Assembly: GCF_001426645.1 (NCBI RefSeq)
Contig: NZ_LMEX01000001.1
Span: 186,449 to 250,448, forward strand
DNA length: 64,000 nt
From: Rhodanobacter sp. Root480
GTDB taxonomy: Bacteria > Pseudomonadota > Gammaproteobacteria > Xanthomonadales > Rhodanobacteraceae
Direction: 5' to 3'
Shown here: piece after piece, positions 1-8,407 of the stretch
Layout: each line of letters opens with the position of its first letter
Position numbering within the stretch: position 1 is the stretch's first letter
The notes under the pieces: model-generated
The model's input: only the letters and a program-made list of their open reading frames with translations
What the model was told of the DNA's origin: nothing
Databases searched by the model: none
Position numbers and translations under genes: made by a program

Positions 1-2
1 AT

Positions 3-497
3 TACCGCGAATCGTGGCAGCCGCAACCCATGAGCCCGGCCGCCCATGCCGAGGCGCAGCGGCAGGCGGCGGCGATCACCGGCGCGCTGGGTGGCTGGGG
101 TGTGTTCGGCGTGGAGTTTTTCGTCAAGGGCGACACGGTGATCTTCTCGGAGGTGAGCCCGCGGCCGCACGATACCGGCCTGGTCACGATGATCTCGCAG
201 GAGTTCTCCGAGTTCGCGCTGCATGCGCGGGCGATCCTGGGCCTGCCGATCCCGGTGATCCACCAGTTCGGCCCGTCAGCGTCGTGCGCGGTGCTGGTGG
301 AGGGCGATGGTGCCGGGCCGCGTTACCACGGCGTGGCCGAGGCGCTGGCCGAACCGGATACGCAACTGCGCCTGTTCGGCAAGCCAGCCGTCAGCGGGCG
401 CCGCCGCATGGCGGTCACCCTGGCCCGAGCCGATACACTGGAGGCGGCGGTCGCCAAGGCCGTGCGCGCCGCGGCGTGTTTGCGCGTCGAGCTGTAG
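3..497 (+). CDS. purT: Formate-dependent phosphoribosylglycinamide formyltransferase, C-terminal part
   Basis: PurT converts GAR, formate and ATP to formyl-GAR in purine synthesis; it is a cytosolic ATP-grasp enzyme. The window opens inside the gene: the frame enters with [11 protein letters not shown] and runs 164 residues to a TAG, roughly the last 40% of a family of about 390 residues. ATP-grasp core pieces are visible as [19 protein letters not shown] (metal-binding Glu and the following Asn/Ser region) and RPHDTG, with LFGKP near the end typical of PurT. The start lies outside the window, so its promoter cannot be judged. The next gene begins 36 bases later on the same strand, without an obvious functional link. 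Confidence 0.95.
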   Translation, partial: YRESWQPQPMSPAAHAEAQRQAAAITGALGGWGVFGVEFFVKGDTVIFSEVSPRPHDTGLVTMISQEFSEFALHARAILGLPIPVIHQFGPSASCAVLVEGDGAGPRYHGVAEALAEPDTQLRLFGKPAVSGRRRMAVTLARADTLEAAVAKAVRAAACLRVEL

Positions 498-533
498 GCC
501 GCCACATCCGATTCACCTGCACGGGAGCAAGAC

Positions 534-2048
534 ATGCCATCCACCGGTTTCGCGCATTGGCTGATCGTTCTGGTCGAGACCTTTGCCGCACTGTTCCTGT
601 TGCTGCTGGCGTTGTTCGTGGTGGTGCTGCTGGTGACCTGGTTGGTGGATCGCAACCAGACCGGCAATGCGGTGCTGCGCAATTTCCCGGTGATCGGCCA
701 CTTCCGTTACTGGTTCCTGCACCTGGGCGAGTTCTTTCGCCAATACCTTTATTCCAGCGACCGCGAGGAGATGCCGTTCAACCGCGCGCAACGCACCTGG
801 GTGTACCGCGCGGCCAAGAACGTGGACAACACCGGCGCGTTCGGCTCCAGCCGCGACTTGCGCGGCGAAGGCGTACCGTTTTTCGTCAACGCGCCGTTCC
901 CGAATCTGGGCGAGGACCACGTCGAACCGGTGCCGGTCACCATCGGCCCGTATGCGCGCCAGCCCTACAGCCACGCGGCCTTCTTCAACATCTCGGCGAT
1001 GAGCTTCGGCGCGCTGTCCGCGCCGGCCGTGCGCGCGCTGTCACGCGGCGCGGCCAAGGCGGGCATCTGGATGGATACGGGCGAGGGCGGGCTGGCGCCG
1101 TACCACCTGGAAGGTGGCTGCGACATCATCTTCGAGATCGGTACCGCCAAGTACGGTGTGCGCACGCCCGAGGGCAAGCTGGACGACGACAAGCTGCTGG
1201 CGGTCTGCGCCCATGAACAGGTGAAGATGGTCAGCATCAAGCTGGGGCAGGGCGCGAAGCCGGGCATGGGCGGCCTGTTGCCGGGGGCGAAGGTCACCGC
1301 CGAGATCGCGGCCATCCGCGGCATTCCGATGGGCGAGGATTCGCAAAGCCCGAACCGTCATCTGGATATCGGCAACGTGCATGAGCTGCTCGATGCGATC
1401 GTCCATATCCGCGAACTCACCGGTAAGCCAGTGGGCTTCAAGGCCGTGTTGGGTGGCGCCGACTGGATCGGCGAGATGTGCGACGAAATCGCCCGCCGCG
1501 GTATCCGCAGCGCGCCGGACTTCATCATCGTCGACGGCTCCGAAGGCGGTACCGGCGCGGCACCGCAGACGCTGATGGAAGGCGTGGGGTTGCCGTTGCA
1601 CGAGGCACTGCCGGCGTTGCTGGACATGCTGATCGTCAAAGGGCTGCGCCAGCGCATCAAGGTGGTCTGCTCGGGCAAATGCGTCACCGCCTACGACGTG
1701 GCGTGGGCGCTGTCGGTAGGTGCGGATTTCGTCAATTCCGCCCGCGGCTTCATGCTGGCGCTGGGCTGCATCCAGTCGCTGCAGTGCAACCGCAATACCT
1801 GCCCCACGGGCATCACCACGCAAAACCCGAAGCTGCAGCGCGGCCTGGTGGTGTCGGACAAGAGCGAGCGTGTCTTCCACTACGCCCGCAACGTGATGCA
1901 CGAAGTGGGCATCATCGCGCACAGCTGCGGCGTGGCCGAACCGCGCCAGCTCAACCGCGGCCATTGCCGCGTGGTGGGTGATGACGGCTTGTCGATTCCG
2001 CTGGAAAAGCTGTTCCCATATCCGAAGGCCAACGAAACCGCCGTGTAG
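534..2048 (+). CDS. FMN-binding glutamate-synthase-family protein (orphan GltB-like)
   Basis: 504 residues. An N-terminal hydrophobic helix (about residues 10-38) anchors a domain matching the FMN/Fe-S (GOGAT-like) central domain of glutamate synthase. Visible marks are the ATG-distal GEGG and GQGAKPGMGG glycine stretches, DGSEGGTGAAP (FMN phosphate loop) and the Cys cluster CIQSLQCNRNTCPTG near residues 412-426, where GltB binds its 3Fe-4S cluster. The glutaminase domain and the GltD partner are absent, so true glutamate synthase activity is unlikely; these stand-alone proteins are probably redox enzymes of unknown substrate. The TAG stop is the end of an inverted repeat shared with the convergent bpt gene. 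Confidence 0.85.
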   Translation: MPSTGFAHWLIVLVETFAALFLLLLALFVVVLLVTWLVDRNQTGNAVLRNFPVIGHFRYWFLHLGEFFRQYLYSSDREEMPFNRAQRTWVYRAAKNVDNTGAFGSSRDLRGEGVPFFVNAPFPNLGEDHVEPVPVTIGPYARQPYSHAAFFNISAMSFGALSAPAVRALSRGAAKAGIWMDTGEGGLAPYHLEGGCDIIFEIGTAKYGVRTPEGKLDDDKLLAVCAHEQVKMVSIKLGQGAKPGMGGLLPGAKVTAEIAAIRGIPMGEDSQSPNRHLDIGNVHELLDAIVHIRELTGKPVGFKAVLGGADWIGEMCDEIARRGIRSAPDFIIVDGSEGGTGAAPQTLMEGVGLPLHEALPALLDMLIVKGLRQRIKVVCSGKCVTAYDVAWALSVGADFVNSARGFMLALGCIQSLQCNRNTCPTGITTQNPKLQRGLVVSDKSERVFHYARNVMHEVGIIAHSCGVAEPRQLNRGHCRVVGDDGLSIPLEKLFPYPKANETAV

Positions 2049-2130
2049 GAGCGCACCGAAGTGCGCGACGCTTTTCGTGGGATTCGGGATTCGCTAAAGC
2101 AAGAGCTCGCGTACTTCGGTGCGTTCCTAC
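2045..2130. repeat. Palindromic REP-like element (family A variant)
   Basis: Inverted repeat with ends GTAGGA and TCCTAC and arms GAGCGCACCGAAGT / acttcggtgcg. It fills the whole space between two convergent genes, and its two ends contain the TAG stop of each. It is a divergent member of the GGAGCG-CTTC family seen at seven other places here. It may also fold into a bidirectional transcript end. Confidence 0.75.
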
Positions 2131-2831
2131 GGCAGTGTCGACCAGCCATCGGCGTGGCGCACCTGCAGCGGACGGAAGCGGCGCTTGTAGTCCATCTTCG
2201 GATGACCTTCGATCCAGAAGCCCAGGTACAGCCAGGGCACGGCGCGACGCCGGGCCAGTTCCATCTGCTGCAGGATGGCGAAGGTGCCCAGGCTGCGCGC
2301 CTGCTCGGCTGGGTCGAAGAACGTGTAGACCGCAGACAGTCCGCCCAAGCACACGTCGGTGACGGCCACGCCCAGCAGGCGCGGGCCGAGGCGCAGCTCC
2401 AGGAACAGGGTGGGGCTCCACGGTGCGGTCAGGAAGCGGCTGAAATCGGTGGGGTCGGCATCGTCCATGCCGCCATCGGGGTGACGGCTTTTCAGGTAGG
2501 TTGCGTACAGCGCGTGGCGCTCGTCGGTGTAGCCGGCCATCGCCTCGATCACGGTGAGGTCGGCATTACGCTTCAGGCAACGCCGCTGCGAGCGGTCCGG
2601 GCGGAAGTTTTCCGCATCGACGCGACACGGCGTGCAGGCGTTGCATTGCGGGCAGTGGGGAAAATACAGATGCCCGCCGGCGCGGCGAAAACCGCGTTCC
2701 AGTGCCGGGCCGTACAAGGCATCGAGCTGCGGCGCGGCCGGGTCGATCACCAGGTTCTGCGCGCTGCGCTCCGCGAAATACCCGCAGGGGTGCGGCAGGG
2801 TCTGGAACAGGCGGACTTGTTCGGAGCGCAT
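2127..2831 (-). CDS. bpt: Aspartate/glutamate leucyltransferase
   Basis: Leucyl-tRNA-protein transferase of the N-end rule pathway: it adds Leu to N-terminal Asp or Glu of proteins, marking them for ClpS/ClpAP. It is 234 residues, the family's usual length. The N-terminal ATE domain shows PHPCGYF (residues about 13-19) and the cysteine motif CPQCNACTPCR (about 59-69); the C-terminal domain (from about residue 105) has GNAT-like YLKSRH and YLGFWIEGHPKMDYK. It is convergent with the GltB-like gene, sharing an inverted repeat at the stops. No clpS or clpA lies in the window, unlike in many relatives. Confidence 0.93.
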   Translation of the reverse strand: MRSEQVRLFQTLPHPCGYFAERSAQNLVIDPAAPQLDALYGPALERGFRRAGGHLYFPHCPQCNACTPCRVDAENFRPDRSQRRCLKRNADLTVIEAMAGYTDERHALYATYLKSRHPDGGMDDADPTDFSRFLTAPWSPTLFLELRLGPRLLGVAVTDVCLGGLSAVYTFFDPAEQARSLGTFAILQQMELARRRAVPWLYLGFWIEGHPKMDYKRRFRPLQVRHADGWSTLP

Positions 2832-2862
2832 CGGCTGATTCTATGCCTCTCTCCGCGCGGCA

Positions 2863-2918
2863 TGTGCAGGAGCAGCCGCGACAAGCCAAAAGCATCGCGG
2901 CTGAAGCCGCTCCCACAC
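2863..2918. repeat. Short family A palindromic repeat
   Basis: Begins TGTGCAGGAGCAGCCGCG and ends ATCGCGGCTGAAGCCGCTCC-CACACA. The left arm is degenerate; the right arm matches the family closely. It lies between bpt and the DUF2007 gene, both on the minus strand. Confidence 0.7.
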
Positions 2919-2930
2919 AAGAGGCGGAAC

Positions 2931-3323
2931 TCAGATCACGTGCATGTAGCGCAGCATTACCATCGCGAACGCCGCCAGCAGCACGGCCAGTGCGATCCGG
3001 CGCGCCCGCGCCACGGCGTTCTTGCGCTTCGTGGTGGGCGAGGGGTTGCGTGCCTGGGCCAGCTCCTCGCCGTGGCGGATCACCGGCTCGATGCCCAGGT
3101 CGCGCAGCAGCATGCGGGCGCGGGTGTAGTCGTCGGCGCGGGTAACCCACACTTGCGGCCAGCGGTCACGGTCGTCGAACTGCTGCGAATAGCTGAAGCG
3201 ATCGTAGCTGGGCCGGTTGTACCTGGAGCGGTTGGTAACCGAGCTTTCGATGTCGTTCTCGGCCAGCAAGGCGACCACGCGATCGATGTTTTCGGCACGG
3301 GGAGAGGTATAGATCAGGCGCAT
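2931..3323 (-). CDS. DUF2007-type putative signal-transducing protein (pathogenicity-like)
   Basis: 130 residues. The N-terminal half (MRLIYTSPRAENIDRVVALL, then a swapped small alpha/beta core with PQVWVTRADDYTRARMLL near residues 57-75) resembles the PII-like DUF2007 fold, which in related plant-associated bacteria is annotated pathogenicity-like. The C-terminal end is basic, followed by a hydrophobic helix (about residues 108-127) that probably anchors it in the inner membrane. The molecular role is unknown. It lies 99 bases upstream of bpt on the same strand but separated by a repeat, so co-transcription is uncertain. Confidence 0.7.
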   Translation of the reverse strand: MRLIYTSPRAENIDRVVALLAENDIESSVTNRSRYNRPSYDRFSYSQQFDDRDRWPQVWVTRADDYTRARMLLRDLGIEPVIRHGEELAQARNPSPTTKRKNAVARARRIALAVLLAAFAMVMLRYMHVI

Positions 3324-3379
3324 CCGGGCAGTCTAGCAGGCCGCTGAAAACAACCCGCGCGACAACATGCCGGGGGCGT

Positions 3380-4246
3380 TTACTCCGCCCGGAGCCGGAT
3401 CAGGCCTTCCTGCGCGGTCGACGCCACCAGGGTGCCATCGCGGCTGAAGATCTGCCCGCGCGCCAGCCCGCGCCCGCCCTGGGCGGTGGGGCTGTCGAAC
3501 GAGTAGAGCAGCCATTCGTCGACGCGGAACGGGCGATGGAACCACAGCGCATGGTCGAGGCTGGCCATCTGCACGTTGTGGGTGAGGTAGGAAATGCCGT
3601 GCGGCAGCGTGGCGGTGCCGATCAGATGGAAATCCGAGGCGTACGCCAGCAGCGCACGATGCAGGATGGCCGCGTCGTCGATCGGCGAGGTGAGCTTGAA
3701 CCAGATGTGCTGGATCGGCGGCCGCTTGGCCGGGTGGCGCTCGTCGCGCGGCCACACCTGGCGAAACTCGAACGGGCCATCGATGCCCAGCCAGCGCTGC
3801 AGCTTTACCGGCAGGCGTTCCAGCTCATCGGGCGGCAGCGGATGCAGCGGCTCCACGTCCTCGGGCGCGGGCACTTCAGGCATCGTGGTTTGGTGCTCCA
3901 CGCCGCGTTCGGGCAACTGGAACGAGATCGACCCGTTCAGGATCGGCTGGCCGTGCTGGATCGCGACCACCCGCCGCGACGAGAACGTGCCGCCGTCGCG
4001 GGTGCGCTCCACGTTGTAGACGATGGGCGCCTCGATGTCGCCGGCGCGCAGGAAATACGCATGCAGCGAGTGCGCCTCGCGCGCCACGTCCACCGTCTGC
4101 TGCGCCGCCGCCAGCGCCTGGCCCAGCACCTGCCCGCCGAAAACGAAGCGGGTGCCGATGTCGCGACTCTGGCCGCGGAACAGGTTGTCCTCCAGCCGCT
4201 CCAGTTGCAGCAATTCAACCAGTTCGGTGACGTGGTTCGGGGCCAT
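3380..4246 (-). CDS. tesB: Acyl-CoA thioesterase II
   Basis: Hydrolyses medium- and long-chain acyl-CoA to free fatty acid and CoA in the cytosol. It is 288 residues, like E. coli TesB, with two hot-dog domains. The second domain shows ASDFHLIGTATLPHG (catalytic Asp, about residue 205), LDHALWFHRPFRVDEW, and the closing QEGLIR with the conserved Gln (about residue 281), giving the expected Asp-Thr-Gln set. The first domain has FGGQVLGQAL. ATG start; the upstream gene is the amidase, 84 bases away on the same strand. Confidence 0.93.
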   Translation of the reverse strand: MAPNHVTELVELLQLERLEDNLFRGQSRDIGTRFVFGGQVLGQALAAAQQTVDVAREAHSLHAYFLRAGDIEAPIVYNVERTRDGGTFSSRRVVAIQHGQPILNGSISFQLPERGVEHQTTMPEVPAPEDVEPLHPLPPDELERLPVKLQRWLGIDGPFEFRQVWPRDERHPAKRPPIQHIWFKLTSPIDDAAILHRALLAYASDFHLIGTATLPHGISYLTHNVQMASLDHALWFHRPFRVDEWLLYSFDSPTAQGGRGLARGQIFSRDGTLVASTAQEGLIRLRAE

Positions 4247-4330
4247 CGGGGGAGACCTGTTGCGCGGCGAAACCGCCGATTATACGGAAAGGGGTTTCGG
4301 CGGCGGCGCGGAGAGGCCTGGGACGGCGGA

Positions 4331-4888
4331 TCAACCGTGCCACCGCTCCAGCGCGCCATCCCGCAGCACCACGTCCCACGGGAACATCGGCCCCGGATCG
4401 AGCTTGCGGTGGATTTCCAGCGCGGGATCGTCGGTCGCGGGCATCATCGCCGTATCCAGATCCTCGTGGCCGGCGATCCGCTTGAGGTTGGGGAACGCCG
4501 CACGCAACTGCGCCAGCAGTGCGCGCAAGGCGTCGAGCTGAACGGTGGGGTAGGGCTCGGTCATGGCCTGCCGCCGCGAATCCCACCAGTCGGGATAGCG
4601 CCCCCGGTTGACCAGCTCGATGCCGATCGAGTGCTCGTTGTGGCCGCGCACATGGTGGGCCACGCGATCACCCGGCACATAGCGGTAGATCGCGCCGTCG
4701 CGGTCGATGTAGTAATGGCCGCTGTTGCCCGTGCCGCTGGCGTGCAGCACGCGCTCGCCGTACTCGCGGGCCATCGCAAGGTCGGGCAGTTCGGTGCAGT
4801 GGATCACCACCAGATCGATCGCGTCGGCGGCCCGCGCGGGCAGCAGGTCGATGTAAGGCAGCGGCTGCTCGTGGATACTCAGGTTCAT
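4331..4888 (-). CDS. AmpD-like N-acetylmuramoyl-L-alanine amidase
   Basis: 185-residue amidase_2 (zinc) enzyme predicted to cleave the lactyl-amide bond between MurNAc and the stem peptide. Zinc-ligand motifs are visible: VIHCTE (about residue 29), the AGHEDLD His (about 145) and RKLDPGPMFPW (Asp ligand, about 168). SIGIELVN in the middle is the usual strand. No signal peptide is visible, so it is probably cytosolic, like AmpD. I start it at the ATG giving MNLSIHEQP; the frame stays open far upstream but that part runs antisense through the hydrolase gene. Its substrate (anhydro-MurNAc peptide or intact murein) cannot be told from sequence. Confidence 0.85.
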   Translation of the reverse strand: MNLSIHEQPLPYIDLLPARAADAIDLVVIHCTELPDLAMAREYGERVLHASGTGNSGHYYIDRDGAIYRYVPGDRVAHHVRGHNEHSIGIELVNRGRYPDWWDSRRQAMTEPYPTVQLDALRALLAQLRAAFPNLKRIAGHEDLDTAMMPATDDPALEIHRKLDPGPMFPWDVVLRDGALERWHG

Positions 4889-4969
4889 GGCGGCAGTTTC
4901 GCATGCGGTCGGCCGCAAACGCCGCCTGTTACCATGCGCGCCTTGCATTCCGCGTTTCAGGAGCCCGCC

Positions 4970-5497
4970 ATGCGCGGCCACGTCATACTTTCGCATGGTT
5001 CCGATTCCAGCCCGGATGCCACCAAGGTCAGCGCGCTTGCCGCGCTGGCCGAATCGTTGGGCTGGCATACCCAGCGACCCGATTACGGCGCCGATGACGC
5101 GCACGGCCACGCCGGTTCGGTCGCACCACGCATCTCCCGTCTGCGGGCGGCGATCGAGGCATTGGACGCGCCCCCCGTATTGGTCGGTTCCAGCATGGGC
5201 GCGTTCGCTTCCGCGCTGGTATCGCTGGCGGTGCCGGTGGCCGGTTTGTTGCTGCTGGCCACGCCGCCGGCGATCCCCGGTTACGCGCACGCGCTGGATA
5301 TGCGCCGCGACGTGCCCACGATGCTGATTCATGGCTGGCGCGATGAAGTCTGCCCCGCAGGCGATGTGCAGGCGTTTGCCGCCACCAGCCGGCTGCCGTT
5401 GCTGATGCTGGACGACGACCACCGCCTGGGCGCCAGCATGCCGGCCATCGCGGCGCAATTCCGCCTGTTGCTCGACACCGTGGCGGCCACCGCATGA
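4970..5497 (+). CDS. Small alpha/beta-fold hydrolase
   Basis: 175 residues, a minimal alpha/beta hydrolase. It has the nucleophile elbow GSSMGAF (Ser at about residue 74), a later HGWRDEVCP segment carrying the acid residue and DDDHRLG with the probable catalytic His. The substrate is unknown. AGGAG lies just upstream of the ATG. Its TGA overlaps the ATG of rlmKL as ATGA, so the two are translationally coupled, although no functional link is known. It is divergent from the amidase gene with an 81-base gap, which must hold both promoters. Confidence 0.8.
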   Translation: MRGHVILSHGSDSSPDATKVSALAALAESLGWHTQRPDYGADDAHGHAGSVAPRISRLRAAIEALDAPPVLVGSSMGAFASALVSLAVPVAGLLLLATPPAIPGYAHALDMRRDVPTMLIHGWRDEVCPAGDVQAFAATSRLPLLMLDDDHRLGASMPAIAAQFRLLLDTVAATA

Positions 5498-7680
5498 GCG
5501 CTTATTTCGCCACCTGCCCCAAGGGGCTGGAATACCTGCTGCGCGATGAGCTGATCGCGCTGGGCGCCAGCGACGTGCGCGAGACGCTGGCCGGTTCGCA
5601 TTTTTCCGGCACGCTGGAAACCGCCTACCGTGCGTGCCTGTGGTCGCGCCTGGCCAGCCGCATCCTGCTGCCGCTGGCCGAGTTCGATGCGGCCGACGAG
5701 GATGCGCTTTATCGCGGTGCGCAGCAGATCGACTGGAGCCAGCACCTGGCGGCGCACGGCACCTTCGCCGTGGATGCGGGTACCGCGCTGAGCAAGCTCA
5801 CCCACAGTCAATTCGTGGGGCTGCGGGTGAAGGATGCGGTGGTCGACCAGTTCCGCCAGCGCGATGGCAACCGTCCCGGCATCGACACCGACGAGCCGGA
5901 CATCCGCATCAACGTGCGGCTGCGCCGCGATCGCGCCACGTTGTCGCTGGATCTGGCCGGCTCGCCGCTGCATCGTCGCGGTTGGCGCGAACTGCAGGGC
6001 GAGGCGCCGCTGAAGGAAAACCTGGCCGCCGCGATGCTGTTGCGCGCGCGCTGGCCGGAAATCTATGCCGCCGGCGGCGCACTGCTCGACCCCATGTGCG
6101 GTTCGGGCACCTTGCTGATCGAAGGCGCCTTGATGGCGGCCGACGTGGCGCCTGGCCTGCGTCGCGAGTATTTCGGTTTCCTGGGCTGGCAACAACACGA
6201 CATTGCGCTGTGGCGCGGCCTGCTGGACGAAGCGCGCCAGCGCGCTGAAACGGGCCTGCGCGCCTTGCGCAGCGAGTTCTTCGGCAGCGACGCCGACCCG
6301 CGCATGATCCAGACGGCCAAACGCAATGCGCAGGAAGCGGGCGTCGCCGGGTTCTTCACCCTGGATCGGCTTGACGTGACCCACGCCAGGCCGCCCGCGG
6401 GCCTCACGTCGGGCTTGGTGATCACCAACCCGCCGTATGGCGAACGGCTTGGCGACCGCACCGAGATGCCGAAGCTGTACCGCGCCCTGGGCGAAACGCT
6501 GCGTGCCCATTTCAACGGCTGGCGCGGCGCCGTGCTGGCCGGCGACGTGGAGCTGGGCCGGGCGATGCAACTGCATGCGGACAAGCGCTATGTGCTTTAC
6601 AACGGCGCGCTGGAAACCGTGTTGCTGACGTTCGACCTCAAGCCCCGCGACACCGCGCCGCGCGATCCCAAGCCGTTGTCGGCCGGCGCGCAGATGCTGA
6701 AGAACCGGCTGGAGAAAAACGTCAAGCACCTGCGCAAGCGGCTGAATCGCGAAGGCATCCATTGCTGGCGCGCCTACGATCAGGATCTGCCCGAATACGC
6801 CGCCGCGATCGACGTCTACGGCGACACCAGCGGCGACGATCACCTGCACATCCAGGAGTACCGCGCGCCTGCCGACGTGCCGCCCGATGTGGCGCGCCTG
6901 CGTTTGCGCGAGATCGCCCGCGTGGCCGGCGAGGTGCTGGGCGTGCCGCGCGAACGCATCGCGATCAAGACCCGCGAGCGCGGCAAGGGCGGCTCCAAAT
7001 ACGGCCAGCTCGACCAGCGCAACGAGTTCATCGAGGTGGAGGAGGATGGGCTGAAGTTCCTGGTCAACCTTACCGATTACCTCGATACCGGCCTGTTCCT
7101 CGACCATCGACTGGTGCGGGCGAAGGTGCGCGAACTGGCCGACGGCAAGTGCTTCCTCAACCTGTTTGCCTATACCGCTACCGCCAGCGTGCACGCGGCG
7201 GCGGGCGGTGCGCTGGAAACCACCAGCGTGGACTTGTCGGCGACCTACCTGGAGTGGGCGTCGCGCAATCTGGCGCTGAACGGTTTCAGCGGTGCCAGCC
7301 ACCGGCTGATGCAGTTCGACGCGCTGGATTTCCTGCAGCGCGACCGCGGCCATTACGGGCTGATCTTCGTTGACCCGCCCACCTTCTCCAACTCCAAGCG
7401 CGCCGAGGATTTCGACGTGCAGCGCGACCATGTGAAGCTGCTCGAAGCCTGCAACGAGCGGTTGACCCGCGACGGCGTGATCGTGTTCTCCAACAATTTC
7501 CGCCGCTTCAAGCTGGACCGGGAGGCGCTGGAAACACACTTCGAGATCGAGGACTGGACCGCGCCCAGCATCCCGTTCGACTTCGCCCGCCGGACCGATA
7601 TCCACGGTTGCTGGCTGCTGCGCCGACGCAAGCCCGACCCGGGTATCAACCCCTGGGATACGGCGCGCATCAAAAAGTGA
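5494..7680 (+). CDS. rlmL: Bifunctional 23S rRNA methyltransferase RlmKL (m2G2445 and m7G2069)
   Basis: 728 residues, slightly longer than E. coli RlmL (702). Order: THUMP domain (about residues 1-155), RlmL Rossmann methyltransferase with DPMCGSGTLLIEGAL (about 200) and NPPYGERL (about 312), then the RlmK methyltransferase with LNLFAYTATASVHAAAGGA (about 553) and VDPPTFSNSK (about 625). It makes m2G2445 and m7G2069 in helix 74 of 23S rRNA, using SAM, and assists 50S assembly. It overlaps the upstream hydrolase by four bases. Confidence 0.96.
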   Translation: MSAYFATCPKGLEYLLRDELIALGASDVRETLAGSHFSGTLETAYRACLWSRLASRILLPLAEFDAADEDALYRGAQQIDWSQHLAAHGTFAVDAGTALSKLTHSQFVGLRVKDAVVDQFRQRDGNRPGIDTDEPDIRINVRLRRDRATLSLDLAGSPLHRRGWRELQGEAPLKENLAAAMLLRARWPEIYAAGGALLDPMCGSGTLLIEGALMAADVAPGLRREYFGFLGWQQHDIALWRGLLDEARQRAETGLRALRSEFFGSDADPRMIQTAKRNAQEAGVAGFFTLDRLDVTHARPPAGLTSGLVITNPPYGERLGDRTEMPKLYRALGETLRAHFNGWRGAVLAGDVELGRAMQLHADKRYVLYNGALETVLLTFDLKPRDTAPRDPKPLSAGAQMLKNRLEKNVKHLRKRLNREGIHCWRAYDQDLPEYAAAIDVYGDTSGDDHLHIQEYRAPADVPPDVARLRLREIARVAGEVLGVPRERIAIKTRERGKGGSKYGQLDQRNEFIEVEEDGLKFLVNLTDYLDTGLFLDHRLVRAKVRELADGKCFLNLFAYTATASVHAAAGGALETTSVDLSATYLEWASRNLALNGFSGASHRLMQFDALDFLQRDRGHYGLIFVDPPTFSNSKRAEDFDVQRDHVKLLEACNERLTRDGVIVFSNNFRRFKLDREALETHFEIEDWTAPSIPFDFARRTDIHGCWLLRRRKPDPGINPWDTARIKK

Positions 7681-7742
7681 ACCTTTCAGTCCATATTAAG
7701 CGTTCGCGGATGAGCATTACGCCGTACAACGGAGAAAACCTC

Positions 7743-8168
7743 ATGACCAAGCGTTTCGGCGTTACCGGCAAATTCGCGGCCCTCAGCCTGGCAGTGTTGG
7801 CTGCCGTGGCCATGCCGCTGGGCGCTTCGGCGCGCGGGCATGGAGGTCACTACGGTGGCTACCACGGCGGTCATTACAGCGGGCATTACTACCGTGGCGG
7901 GCACGGCTATGGCCATGGTTACCATGGTGGGCACTGGAGCGGCGGCCGCTGGATCGCCGGCGCCATCGTTACCGGCGCGGTGATCGGCCTGATCAACGAC
8001 GCCACGCGGCCCACGTATTACGAACAGCCGGTGGTGTACAGCCAGCCGCGCACGGTGATCTATGAGAGTGCGCCGGTGGTTACCCGTCGCGTGGTCGAGA
8101 CCCGCACGGTCTATACCGATTCGTCGAACACGCGCTACATCCGTGACGACGGTTACTACGGCGATTGA
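7743..8168 (+). CDS. Exported Gly/His/Tyr-rich protein
   Basis: 141 residues. Signal peptide (basic MTKRF, then a hydrophobic core to about residue 30, cleavage near ASA-RGH). The mature part begins with GHGG/HYGGY repeats (about residues 32-67), then a glycine-rich hydrophobic segment WIAGAIVTGAVIGLIND (about 72-88) like those of glycine-zipper proteins, and a Val/Tyr/Arg-rich tail. Function unknown; the His-rich stretch could bind metal. I chose the ATG preceded by GGAGAAAA; an upstream frame extension has no signal peptide at its head. A strong terminator follows 22 bases after the stop, so it is the end of its transcript. Confidence 0.7.
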   Translation: MTKRFGVTGKFAALSLAVLAAVAMPLGASARGHGGHYGGYHGGHYSGHYYRGGHGYGHGYHGGHWSGGRWIAGAIVTGAVIGLINDATRPTYYEQPVVYSQPRTVIYESAPVVTRRVVETRTVYTDSSNTRYIRDDGYYGD

Positions 8169-8190
8169 ACCACGACATTGCGAAGAACGA

Positions 8191-8220
8191 GCCCGGCCAG
8201 TCCGGGCTTTTTCTTTTTTT
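8191..8220 (+). terminator. Intrinsic terminator
   Basis: Stem GCCCGG / CCGGGC around the loop CCAGT, followed by a T-rich tract (TTTTTCTTTTTTT). It ends the transcript of the Gly/His-rich protein gene. Confidence 0.9.
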
Positions 8221-8407
8221 GGGGTAGGGCGCGCAGTGGCGCCATCCGTCTGCGCCAGGATGAATACTGAAGCACCGCCGGTGGCCGCATGTCACAAAAA
8301 GTGAACGCGTTGGGCGGCATCCTTCGCCCTATGGATCGATCCCCCTTCTTCGCTGCGCCGCCCGGCTTTCTTGTTGCGGCGGTTGCCATTTCCCGGGACG
8401 GACAGCG

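Noticed and set aside
3536..5497. 653-codon plus-strand frame spanning tesB and the amidase
   Set aside because: Only its last 175 codons code for the hydrolase; the rest is antisense to two well-supported genes and is Arg/Gln-rich noise.
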